Source: Vitellaria paradoxa (Eukaryota; Streptophyta; Magnoliopsida; Ericales; Sapotaceae). From it: a DNA stretch of 64,000 nt. Below are positions 1 through 9,770 of the stretch, one piece after another. Where the stretch lies: assembly GCA_019916065.1 (NCBI GenBank), contig CM034233.1, positions 37,302,862 to 37,366,861 on the forward strand. Reading direction: 5' to 3'. A model generated the notes under the pieces. It did not search any database and was not told where the DNA came from. It saw only the letters and a list, made by a program, of their open reading frames with translations. The translations under genes and the position numbers were made by a program. How positions within the stretch are numbered: the first letter of the stretch is position 1; the number at the start of each line of letters is the position of its first letter.

Positions 1-1320
1 AAGTTTTGACTTCAAAAGCTCACAAGGTAGATCACTCATAGAAAGAAACTCACTCATTAAGGGTTCACTCATACCTATGAGCACACAATGCAATGCTCTC
101 CTAGTTGCACACAACCACACGAATAAGTGAGTGAATTGAATTGAAGTCCCAATGCCATGCAATAGATTACACCACACAACCTACACAAGTCCACTACATG
201 CACACATAAGTATTGTTCACTTAGAATCCGCTAGGTCTTTGATCTGGTTGTAACTTGGCCATAGGTAGAGGCTAACAATGAAAGATATGGAAATCAAAGC
301 ACATGTCTTGGGATAAGATGTTCAAGTACGTACAAGTCCCAAACTACCCATTTCCTTTCTATACCCTAACCAACAACATGAAGCTTATTCACAAACTTAC
401 AAACTACTTGTGGGACACTCTTAGCAACTGCATTACAAAACATAGATCCCATAATTGAATAAACAAAAGGAATGAGAAATTTTTTTTTTCTTTTTTTTTT
501 TTTTGTATCCCTTTGTTGTTTTTTTTTTTTTTTGAAATGATGAAGAATGAACTATACAATGTATAAATTCTCATCCCAGCACTCACCCTCATTTGGCTCT
601 CAAAAGCTTACATTCCCAACCCCACATTCCCAACTTAGACTTTGAGGTATTTTCATAGCCCAAGACATGTGAGGGTCAGGCTTAAAGTGTGTGAATGGGG
701 TGCAGGGGACATTATGTGTGAGGCGAATCAAAAAGAGAATACTTTATATCACACACTTCAGTTTGAGGCTTCAAGTGGGTTCCTAGGACAATTTCATATC
801 AAGAAAGGATAAAAAGGCTCAAATTAACAAAGAGGGCCTAGCATCATGTTCTAAGCTCACAAACAACTCATATGCGCCAAATGACTACTCATGCAAGTGT
901 GTGCGATGCAACTGGGGCATTGAAAACCAAAATAGAAAACAATTGAGCTGAAATAATGTGCAACCCCTCTTGAAAAGAAAAATAGCTCTAAAGCTCACAA
1001 CTAGAAAGGGTATAAGTCTCTACCTAGTCCAAGGATGCTCAACTGACCAATGTTACATAAAATTTACTCTTAAGCACATAAGTTCTTCCATGATAGCCAA
1101 AAGTGCATAAGGTCATGACACACTCAACTTAAATTAAGTTTCCTATCAAAGCTTGAACAAGACTCACTTATCACTCTCTCACTCAAATTCACAATCAACC
1201 AAACCAAAAAAAGGCCAACATACAGGTACAAATGTGCTAAGGCATGTATGTAAGCTCAAAAATGCTCAAAATTTGAAAAATTTGACAATTTTAGCACAAA
1301 TGGTCATCATGCGAACTCTA

Positions 1321-1354
1321 CCCCCCAACCTAAACTAAACATTGTCCTCAATGT
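1321..1354 (-). promoter_or_regulatory. Hairpin plus G-run, possible internal polypurine tract (copy 1)
   Basis: On the minus strand a 6-bp stem (ACATTG/CAATGT, 4-base loop, 1339-1354) is followed within 20 bases by a G6 run. It lies about 450 bases downstream of gag. Elements D, C and I have the same arrangement (51388-51424, 58134-58165, 61608-61641). A role in plus-strand priming or RNA structure is inference. Confidence 0.55.
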
Positions 1355-1809
1355 GAGAACTATGAAGCATATGTGGGTCCGTAGTGTGCAAAGTGAGCAT
1401 GAAGATGATGAGCATAAAAAGCAATCAATATGTAACACATAAGCCAAGCATGCACCCAAAACAAGAATCCCCAAAAGGAATAAAGAACACCCCCCAACCT
1501 AGTTTCTACAGCACTTCCAACAACAACCAACAACATATAGCCAAGTGTTATGCTCAAAATGTAGAAACAAAAGGTAAAATGGGTGGATATTACCTCAAGA
1601 GCTTCCTTATTTGAAGAAAAGAAAAAAAACTATACAAGAGAAAAGGTTAGAAAGAAAATAAAAGAAAAGAAAATGAGAATTAGACAAGAGAAAGAGTTAG
1701 TACACAAGGAAAAAAAAATAAGAGAAGAAAATCAAACCAAAAAAACATAAGAAAATAAGAAAAATAAAACTCTAATCTACTATGTACAAATGAAATGAAG
1801 ACAAAAGTG

Positions 1810-3297
1810 TTATCCAACACCTTGTCTATCCCATGCATCCACAAATGGTTTAAGAAATAAAATGTTCTTTGCGGGCCCACAAAGCACTGAATATGGATGC
1901 TTTCCAGGTGTAAAATATACTGGGGAATGAAAGGCCAAGTGAGGTTCTTGAAACCTCGGATGTGGCCAAAGTGTAAGTGCAGGTGTGGACATGGCTGGCT
2001 CAATTAGTCTCTTGACACCCAAGAAATCTATAGATGTGGAAATGGTGTGTTCAATAAGTCTTTCAATGCCCACGAAATCTATAGGTGTAGAAATGCTAGG
2101 TTTGAATGAACTCTCAACACCCAAAAAGTCAATGTAAACCTTCCCCGTGTCTATTACCTCTCCCCAATGATGGCCGATCTCATGGTCGTCACTCACAATT
2201 CCCATAGTAAGACTTTTGGATTGGACTAAGTCAGGAGATGAGAGGTGTGCACCACTCTCAACCTTGGGTGTATAAATGAGTGAAAAAGGATCTACCGACT
2301 CAATGATATGCTCCTCGGGTGTTGTAACTTGCAATTGCTCAAACGAAGTCAAAAGACTCTCAATAGGGCCCGTGGTGGTCTGGGTGGGTAGAGCATCAAA
2401 CTCAGTAGTAGGAAAGGACTGCATGTCTCCCTGACTCTCAAAAGGTGGTAAAGAAATCTCTTGAATGGGAGAGTCCACAAGGAAATGAGAAAGACACTCA
2501 TCCCAAACATCATCCCTAGTGTGGTTAGGGCAATTTTCCCACTCAGTGCCTATCTCAAATTGTGCATCATAAGGTTCACTAGGCCAATAGTCTTGGGGCT
2601 CCTCAGACTGGCCCTCAATGAGTGGAACAAAGTTAGGACATGCAAAATCTGAGTAATCAGGCTCCACGCATACGTTACTTCTAAGGGATGGATCATGAGG
2701 ATCAAATGAAGTAGAAGCATGCAGGAAAAAGTCAGTGTGGCTTTCAAGTACATATGGTTCAAATCTAGTTTCAAGTCTTTCCCGTCGCCTGGTGTGTTCA
2801 TAGAAAAATTCAAGGAAAGACCATGCCTCACCCAGTGTGAGGTCAAGAAATTCCTTCCCCAAAACTATATCAGACGCCTGGTGCAACTCATGAGACAAAG
2901 CATTATATAATATGGCTATGATGTCCCCTAACTCTAATCCATGACTTGGGAAAGTGTCCAAAAGTATGTTAAATCTCTCCCAGCATTTATAAAATACTTC
3001 ACCCTTCCTTTGATAAAAATTTCTAATTTGAAAGCCATGGGTGAAGGCTTGATGAATAGGGAGGAAATGTTCAATAAAAGCTTGACAACACCGATCCCAA
3101 GTGGTCCATTCACCAAAATCATAGCACCAGTCACCAGCCACACTTCGTAAAGACAAAGGAAAGAACATGAACCTAAGCCTCTTACTCATTCTAACATCAT
3201 CACATAAGCCACACACTGCCTCAAACCTATCAAGATGAAGACATGGGTCTTCCTCCTCATGCCTGAAAAATTGGGGTAAGTGGTGATAGGTCTCCAA
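1810..3297 (-). CDS. gag: Gag protein of the gag-only element, copy 1
   Basis: An open frame of 495 residues. Residues about 40-165 fit the retrotransposon gag (capsid) domain, with the aromatic block around AGDWCYDF and the FYKCWERFNILL helix seen in plant Ty3/gypsy gag proteins, including element D's. There is no CCHC zinc knuckle, unlike D. Near residues 390-450 a unit of about 17 residues with core IDFLGV repeats three times. The first codon of the frame is TTG, not ATG: the likely true start is the ATG at 3380, whose frame is lost by a one-base slip near 3345, and both array copies share the slip. The protein should form particles with enzymes supplied by an autonomous element. It is identical in sequence to the copy at 7949-9436. 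Confidence 0.8.
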   Translation of the reverse strand: METYHHLPQFFRHEEEDPCLHLDRFEAVCGLCDDVRMSKRLRFMFFPLSLRSVAGDWCYDFGEWTTWDRCCQAFIEHFLPIHQAFTHGFQIRNFYQRKGEVFYKCWERFNILLDTFPSHGLELGDIIAILYNALSHELHQASDIVLGKEFLDLTLGEAWSFLEFFYEHTRRRERLETRFEPYVLESHTDFFLHASTSFDPHDPSLRSNVCVEPDYSDFACPNFVPLIEGQSEEPQDYWPSEPYDAQFEIGTEWENCPNHTRDDVWDECLSHFLVDSPIQEISLPPFESQGDMQSFPTTEFDALPTQTTTGPIESLLTSFEQLQVTTPEEHIIESVDPFSLIYTPKVESGAHLSSPDLVQSKSLTMGIVSDDHEIGHHWGEVIDTGKVYIDFLGVESSFKPSISTPIDFVGIERLIEHTISTSIDFLGVKRLIEPAMSTPALTLWPHPRFQEPHLAFHSPVYFTPGKHPYSVLCGPAKNILFLKPFVDAWDRQGVG

Positions 3298-3609
3298 TGT
3301 ATAGTCATACCCAAATTGGTTACTTAGAGACTCAATGTAGGCTTGGGCATCGGACCATAATTGAAATCACCAAAATCCATGTTTATGATAAGAACACAAA
3401 AATGAAAACAAAATGAGAGAAAACAAAAACTACACTAAAATACAACCTAAGTTAACTAACATGCAAGCTAAGTTATATGATATGCAAATGAATATGTTAC
3501 AATGCAAAAGAAAAAAAAACTACTAATAAAGAGCTGGAGAAAAGAAAAATTCACCCAATTTCTCAAATGAACTCCCCTTTAACTCCCAATTCTAGCACTT
3601 AGTTGCCCT

Positions 3610-3626
3610 CCCCGGCAACGGCGCCA
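3610..3626 (-). promoter_or_regulatory. Primer-binding site, tRNA-Asp type (copy 1)
   Basis: On the minus strand TGGCGCCGTTGCCGGGG is a 17-base perfect complement to the 3' end of plant tRNA-Asp(GUC). It lies six bases from the LTR end at 3633, as expected for Athila/Tat-type elements. Confidence 0.9.
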
Positions 3627-4065
3627 AAAACTTGACCGACCTTGAAATGTGTTCGGGTTCTACCTCTCAAGTGCAAGAGGGTGGTCGTAGTCTTACTCGG
3701 TGAGAACCGAGGTCATCTCCACAGGGAAGGCTGTGTTAAAAGACACTAAACTTGTTCTCTTAATTAGTAGGTGAGCCTAAGCTAATCTAAACTAATTTTT
3801 GAATTACAAAGTGATTTGAATATGGCTGGGTTGAGAATGGTGGAGCGAAGCAAATTGTGATATTAAACTAGAATGCAAATATTGAAAATAAACTAACTAA
3901 AATGATCTTGGCTTCGAACCAAATCCAGTAGTGGGTAGTGGTTTACTCAAACGCATTTATAACTCAACCTAACAAACGCACATGCATTGCTAGGTCGGAA
4001 GATATTTCATTAAAAACTAATTTATGGAATTCAGAGTAAGCGGAGGCTTTTGAAATTGGTTTCAG

Positions 4066-4425
4066 ACTCACCGGGACATTGAATCGAACACCTAGTGTGC
4101 ATGAGCATCAACTCATAACTAGACTTCAATTATAACACAGGTGAATCGGTTTCTTAAGAAAACCTCATGTTTTGGTTTTATGAAAATAAGGTTCGAATCA
4201 CCGGGCCATTGAACCAACCACTTGGTTTGCACGAGTGGCCAATCGTAACCAAGCTTTGGTTTTAACACGGGTGACTGATTTTGTAAGAAAACCTAATTTG
4301 GGTCTTGGAAAATCAGATTCTAACTCACCGGGACATTAAACCGAACACTTGGTGTGCACAAGTGAAAACTTGTAACCAAGCTACGGTTGTGACACGGGTG
4401 AGTAGGTTTCAAGAGAACCCTAGCT
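4066..4425 (-). repeat. Three imperfect ~128-bp tandem repeats in LTR1
   Basis: Each unit has the plus-strand order tCACCGGGaCATTgaA, then GCAcgAGtG, then AACCAAGCT, then ACACGGGTGA and AAGAAAACCT. Units begin near 4068, 4196 and 4325. The same array is at 10204-10563 in LTR2; the solo LTR of the family (22075-22165) has one unit. Confidence 0.7.
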
Positions 4426-4905
4426 TACTACGAAATTCCAATTAAAAGTCCAAAATATATTTTGTTAAATAAAACTCGTTTACATTTGAGTTCACCAACT
4501 ACTTCACCACTTTCAATGGCTTGAAGCCAAGAACAAACCCTAGCCTAACATTGCGAAAGCATTAACAAAGCCTTTCGAAAAGAAAATAACCTTATCAAGC
4601 ACTCAAACACGAAAACGAAGGATATAGAAATAAGCTAAAGCAATTTCGAAAGCAAATCAAACACTAACAATGACTACGAAGTACTACGAAGTGAAAATAA
4701 AGAACAAAGATAAAGAAAATAATAAACTTTTAATTAAAACGAAGTAACGAATGAAACTTACCAATTAATCTTAATGCGAAGATGAAAAAATAAAGCTTCC
4801 GTCAATCCAACACGAGATGAAAACATCTAACCCTAATCTAAACTAAACTAAGAGAAAGAGAAGAAGTGCGTAGGGTTTCGAACTCCTGTACATCAGAAAT
4901 TTGCC

Positions 4906-4915
4906 CTTTATATCA
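4906..4915 (-). promoter_or_regulatory. TATA box of LTR1
   Basis: On the minus strand GATATAAAGGG lies about 75 bases downstream of the palindrome cluster and upstream of a CT-rich leader (about 4870-4840). The same position in LTR2 reads GATATGAAAGGG, a damaged box; the solo LTR has GATATAAAAGG near 22641. Confidence 0.6.
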
Positions 4916-4990
4916 TTACATAACTCAAGGGTAAAAGTGTAATTTCATAATTCAAAATTTAACTTAAAAGTGTGCTGGACAAGTCATCAT

Positions 4991-5180
4991 GGGCGCCCAA
5001 GGTACAAGTGTTTGATGAAGTCCTCAAAGAGTTAGCCAAAAAACAGCAGTCAGAACTCCCTCTCTGTGGGTGCCCATCTGATGAAGAATGGGGCGCCCAA
5101 GGGTCCTCAGGGGCGCCCATGGGTGTAGGTGGGGCGCCCATGCTTGTGGTGGGGCGCCCATGGGTCTAGGTGGGGCGCCC
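4991..5180. repeat. GGGCGCCC palindrome cluster in LTR1
   Basis: Six exact copies of the 8-base palindrome GGGCGCCC (4991, 5091, 5111, 5132, 5152, 5173), most as TGGGCGCCCA or GGGGCGCCCA, spaced about 20 bases apart. Being self-complementary, the cluster opens reading frames on both strands (MGAP-type repeats) that I do not take as genes. It sits upstream of the LTR TATA box, as promoter elements do. Confidence 0.85.
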
Positions 5181-5668
5181 ATCTGCAATACAGTGAACAG
5201 TTCTTCTTTGACAGCTTTCTGTCCCTGACTTCCGATGCGATTTTGACATTGAAGATGACAGATTCAGGCTTCGGCTAAACCAGCAAAGTTGTAGGGCTTC
5301 GAGTCTTCTTTCCAACGCAAAAAGAATGGAACCATTTCGAGTTGTGACGAAAAAGTTATGGCTGGAAAACTGAGAGGGTGTTGAGCTGGAACTTCAACCG
5401 CACACCACTTCAACTATTTTGAACTTCAAACCACTTCCTTCTCCTTGGCACCCATGGTAGTCGATCTTATGCCTTGGGATGGCTCCTCCTCACATGCAAC
5501 CTTGGTGTTGTTTGGGCCAAAAACACCATATTATATCACCTGAAATATACACACACCAAGAATGCATGGAAATGAGATAATCACGCTAACACATCGCCAA
5601 TAATAACTGTAAATTCATAATTAGCATGCTCAATATATATATAATTGTACAATAATGCATGCTAATCA

Positions 5669-5705
5669 CACCCCCCAACCTAGACATTGCTAGTCCCTAG
5701 CAATG
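5669..5705 (-). promoter_or_regulatory. Polypurine tract and terminal hairpin of copy 2
   Basis: On the minus strand a perfect 9-bp stem with a 3-base loop (CATTGCTAG/CTAGCAATG, 5685-5705) is followed by GGTTGGGGGGTG and then the LTR. The G-run is the expected 3' polypurine tract. Elements D (52994-53029) and C (59727-59761) have the same hairpin in the same place. Confidence 0.75.
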
Positions 5706-7462
5706 AGTGCAATCAAACCATGAAGTATAAGAACAAATGCAAGGGCACCCACAACATGTAAGCTCTTATTCAAATCAAAATAAGACAAAATAAAAACTAA
5801 CTAAGGTGATGTCCGTTTTCGTGGGAGACACACGACCACACTTAGCGCGTGAGGCAAGCCCTTTAAACCCCTAGGTTCCCCCTAGTGGACGAGTAAGGTC
5901 TCGTGAGGGTTTGCAGTGATGCTACCCACAAACATCTATGGTATGGTCTTCAAGGTGTCAAAGAGTGATTAAGGTCAGTAACAAATCAAGTTCAAGCTTA
6001 ACAAGTCACAAAACTTAAATATCATGTGTAATTCCCAAGTGCTAAGCATGAATGCATGCACTATCAAAGTTGGAAAAGCATGTGTGCAAAACAGTGTCAT
6101 TTATTCAACAAGGTCTCGAGAGCATAATCGGAACTAAGTTTTGACTTCAAAAGCTCACAAGGTAGATCACTCATAGAAAGAAACTCACTCATTAAGGGTT
6201 CACTCATACCTATGAGCACACAATGCAATGCTCTCCTAGTTGCACACAACCACACGAATAAGTGAGTGAATTGAATTGAAGTCCCAATGCCATGCAATAG
6301 ATTACACCACACAACCTACACAAGTCCACTACATGCACACATAAGTATTGTTCACTTAGAATCCGCTAGGTCTTTGATCTGGTTGTAACTTGGCCATAGG
6401 TAGAGGCTAACAATGAAAGATATGGAAATCAAAGCACATGTCTTGGGATAAGATGTTCAAGTACGTACAAGTCCCAAACTACCCATTTCCTTTCTATACC
6501 CTAACCAACAACATGAAGCTTATTCACAAACTTACAAACTACTTTTGGGACACTCTTAGCAACTGCATTACAAAACATAAATCCCACAATTGAATAAACA
6601 AAAGGAATGAGAAATATTTTTTTCTTTTTTTTTCTTTTTTTTTTTTTGTATCCCTTTGTTGTTTTTTTTTTTTTTGAAATGATGAAGAATGAACTATACA
6701 ATGTATAAATTCTCATCCCAGCACTCACCCTCATTTGGCTCTCAAAAGCTTACATTCCCAACCCCACATTCCCAACTTAGACTTTGAGGCACTTTCATAG
6801 CCCAAGACATGTGAGGGTCAGGCTTAAAGTGTGTGAATGGGGTGTAGGGGACTATATGTGTGAGGCGAATCAAAAAGAGAATACTTTATATCACACACTT
6901 CAGTTTGAGGCTTCAAGTGGGTTCCTAGGACAATTTCATATCAAGAAAGGATAAAAAGGCTCAAATTAACAAAGAGGGCCTAGCATCATGTTCTAAGCTC
7001 ACAAACAACTCATATGCGCCAAATGACTACTCATGCAAGTGTGTGCGATGCAACTGGGGCATTGAAAACCAAAATAGAGAACAATTGAGCTGAAATAATG
7101 TGCAACCCCTCTTGAAAAGAAAAATAGCTCTAAAGCTCACCACTAGAAAGGGTATAAGTCTCTACCTAGTCCAAGGATGCTCAACTGACCAATGTTACAT
7201 AAAATTCACTCTTAAGCACATAAGTTCTTCCGTGATAGCCAAAAGTGCATAAGGTCATGACACACTCAACTTAAATTAAGTTTCCTATCAAAGCTTGAAC
7301 AAGACTCACTTATCACTCTCTCACTCAAATTCACAATCAACCAAACCAAAAAAGGGCCAACATACAGGTACAAATGTGCTAAGTCATGTATGTAAGCTCA
7401 AAGATGCTCAAAATTTGAAAAATTTGACAATTTTAGCACAAATGGTCATCATGCGAACTCTA

Positions 7463-7496
7463 CCCCCCAACCTAAACTAAACATTGTCCTCAATGT
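7463..7496 (-). promoter_or_regulatory. Hairpin plus G-run, possible internal polypurine tract (copy 2)
   Basis: Same structure as at 1321-1354: 6-bp stem at 7481-7496 followed on the minus strand by G6 at 7463-7468. Confidence 0.55.
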
Positions 7497-7948
7497 GAGA
7501 ACTATGAAGCATATGTGGGTCCGTAGTGTGCAAAGTGAGCATGAAGATGATGAGCATAAAAAGCAATCAATATGTAACACATAAGCCAAGCATGCACCCA
7601 AAACAAGAATCCCCAGAAGGAATAAAGAACACCCCCCAACCTAGTTTCTACAGCACTTCCAACAACAACCAACAACATATAGCCAAGTGTTATGCTCAAA
7701 ATGTAGAAACAAAAGGTAAAATGGGTGGATATTACCTCAAGAGCTTCCTTATTTGAAGAAAAGAAAAAACTATACAAGAGAAAAGGTTAGAAAGAAAATA
7801 AAAGAAAAGAAAATGAGAATTAGACAAGAGAAAGAGTTAGTACACAAGGAAAAAAAATAAGAGAAGAAAATCAAACCAAAAAAACATAAGAAAATAAGAA
7901 AAATAAAACTCTAATCTACTATGTACAAATGAAATGAAGACAAAAGTG

Positions 7949-9436
7949 TTATCCAACACCTTGTCTATCCCATGCATCCACAAATGGTTTAAGAAATAAA
8001 ATGTTCTTTGCGGGCCCACAAAGCACTGAATATGGATGCTTTCCAGGTGTAAAATATACTGGGGAATGAAAGGCCAAGTGAGGTTCTTGAAACCTCGGAT
8101 GTGGCCAAAGTGTAAGTGCAGGTGTGGACATGGCTGGCTCAATTAGTCTCTTGACACCCAAGAAATCTATAGATGTGGAAATGGTGTGTTCAATAAGTCT
8201 TTCAATGCCCACGAAATCTATAGGTGTAGAAATGCTAGGTTTGAATGAACTCTCAACACCCAAAAAGTCAATGTAAACCTTCCCCGTGTCTATTACCTCT
8301 CCCCAATGATGGCCGATCTCATGGTCGTCACTCACAATTCCCATAGTAAGACTTTTGGATTGGACTAAGTCAGGAGATGAGAGGTGTGCACCACTCTCAA
8401 CCTTGGGTGTATAAATGAGTGAAAAAGGATCTACCGACTCAATGATATGCTCCTCGGGTGTTGTAACTTGCAATTGCTCAAACGAAGTCAAAAGACTCTC
8501 AATAGGGCCCGTGGTGGTCTGGGTGGGTAGAGCATCAAACTCAGTAGTAGGAAAGGACTGCATGTCTCCCTGACTCTCAAAAGGTGGTAAAGAAATCTCT
8601 TGAATGGGAGAGTCCACAAGGAAATGAGAAAGACACTCATCCCAAACATCATCCCTAGTGTGGTTAGGGCAATTTTCCCACTCAGTGCCTATCTCAAATT
8701 GTGCATCATAAGGTTCACTAGGCCAATAGTCTTGGGGCTCCTCAGACTGGCCCTCAATGAGTGGAACAAAGTTAGGACATGCAAAATCTGAGTAATCAGG
8801 CTCCACGCATACGTTACTTCTAAGGGATGGATCATGAGGATCAAATGAAGTAGAAGCATGCAGGAAAAAGTCAGTGTGGCTTTCAAGTACATATGGTTCA
8901 AATCTAGTTTCAAGTCTTTCCCGTCGCCTGGTGTGTTCATAGAAAAATTCAAGGAAAGACCATGCCTCACCCAGTGTGAGGTCAAGAAATTCCTTCCCCA
9001 AAACTATATCAGACGCCTGGTGCAACTCATGAGACAAAGCATTATATAATATGGCTATGATGTCCCCTAACTCTAATCCATGACTTGGGAAAGTGTCCAA
9101 AAGTATGTTAAATCTCTCCCAGCATTTATAAAATACTTCACCCTTCCTTTGATAAAAATTTCTAATTTGAAAGCCATGGGTGAAGGCTTGATGAATAGGG
9201 AGGAAATGTTCAATAAAAGCTTGACAACACCGATCCCAAGTGGTCCATTCACCAAAATCATAGCACCAGTCACCAGCCACACTTCGTAAAGACAAAGGAA
9301 AGAACATGAACCTAAGCCTCTTACTCATTCTAACATCATCACATAAGCCACACACTGCCTCAAACCTATCAAGATGAAGACATGGGTCTTCCTCCTCATG
9401 CCTGAAAAATTGGGGTAAGTGGTGATAGGTCTCCAA
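7949..9436 (-). CDS. gag: Gag protein of the gag-only element, copy 2
   Basis: A 495-residue frame identical in protein sequence to the one at 1810-3297: gag domain at about residues 40-165, no zinc knuckle, three 17-residue repeats with core IDFLGV near 390-450. The first codon is TTG; the likely original ATG is at 9519, out of frame by a one-base slip shared with copy 1. About 2 kb around this gene (about 7780-9780) shows only one or two changes from copy 1, while flanks differ by about 1%. Confidence 0.8.
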   Translation of the reverse strand: METYHHLPQFFRHEEEDPCLHLDRFEAVCGLCDDVRMSKRLRFMFFPLSLRSVAGDWCYDFGEWTTWDRCCQAFIEHFLPIHQAFTHGFQIRNFYQRKGEVFYKCWERFNILLDTFPSHGLELGDIIAILYNALSHELHQASDIVLGKEFLDLTLGEAWSFLEFFYEHTRRRERLETRFEPYVLESHTDFFLHASTSFDPHDPSLRSNVCVEPDYSDFACPNFVPLIEGQSEEPQDYWPSEPYDAQFEIGTEWENCPNHTRDDVWDECLSHFLVDSPIQEISLPPFESQGDMQSFPTTEFDALPTQTTTGPIESLLTSFEQLQVTTPEEHIIESVDPFSLIYTPKVESGAHLSSPDLVQSKSLTMGIVSDDHEIGHHWGEVIDTGKVYIDFLGVESSFKPSISTPIDFVGIERLIEHTISTSIDFLGVKRLIEPAMSTPALTLWPHPRFQEPHLAFHSPVYFTPGKHPYSVLCGPAKNILFLKPFVDAWDRQGVG

Positions 9437-9747
9437 TGTATAGTCATATCCAAATTGGTTACTTAGAGACTCAATGTAGGCTTGGGCATCGGACCATAAT
9501 TGAAATCACCAAAATCCATGTTTATGATAAGAACACAAAAATGAAAACAAAATGAGAGAAAACAAAAACTACACTAAAATACAACCTAAGTTAACTAACA
9601 TGCAAGCTAAGTTATATGATATGCAAATGAATATGTTACAATGCAAAAGAAAAAAAACTACTAATAAAGAGCTGGAGAAAAGAAAAATTCACCCAATTTC
9701 TCAAATGAACTCCCCTTTAACTCCCAATTCTAGCACTTAGTTGCCCT

Positions 9748-9764
9748 CCCCGGCAACGGCGCCA
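9748..9764 (-). promoter_or_regulatory. Primer-binding site, tRNA-Asp type (copy 2)
   Basis: The same 17-base perfect tRNA-Asp complement as in copy 1, six bases from the LTR edge at 9771. Confidence 0.9.
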
Positions 9765-9770
9765 AAAACT

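Larger units (their letters stand above)
1..3632 (-). mobile_element. Internal region of gag-only LTR element (TR-GAG type), copy 1, cut by the window edge
   Basis: Read on the minus strand this runs from the primer-binding site (3610-3626) through a leader, a gag ORF and a long 3' untranslated part that leaves the window at position 1. It matches 6136-9770 almost base for base, so it is the neighbouring unit of a tandem array; about 470 bases of its 3' end lie outside the window. There is no protease, RT, RNase H or integrase sequence, so the element cannot move alone. The 3' untranslated part resembles the region upstream of the 3' LTR of Athila element D (51480-53029). Such gag-only elements are known in plants as TR-GAG elements; the family assignment here is inference. 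Confidence 0.8.
3633..5668 (-). repeat. LTR shared by the two tandem units (LTR1)
   Basis: Bounded by TGACCGACC and GCTAATCA on the plus strand, i.e. TG...CA on the element strand, 2036 bp. It lies between a primer-binding site (3610-3626) and a G-run with hairpin (5669-5705), so it is the 5' LTR of copy 1 and the 3' LTR of copy 2. In element orientation it holds six GGGCGCCC palindromes (4991-5180), a TATA box (4906-4915), a CT-rich leader, three imperfect repeats of about 128 bp (4066-4425) and the U5 box near 3662-3681. It differs from LTR2 at roughly 25 sites by eye, about 1.2%. Confidence 0.9.

Noticed and set aside
1558..2003. Spliced extension of the gag-only gag into its LTR, by analogy with ORF3 of D
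   Set aside because: The frame with a similar EEEP peptide in the LTR has a stop between it and the nearest AG, and the phases do not fit.
4066..4425. CRISPR-like array in the LTR
   Set aside because: Three imperfect repeats of about 128 bp without short conserved repeats and unique spacers, within a plant LTR.
4959..5169. Open frames on both strands with MGAPPxPMGAP-type repeats in the palindrome clusters (also near 11099-11456, 22695-23009, 40122-40331)
   Set aside because: They are by-products of the self-complementary GGGCGCCC repeats; frames open equally on both strands and vary in length between copies.
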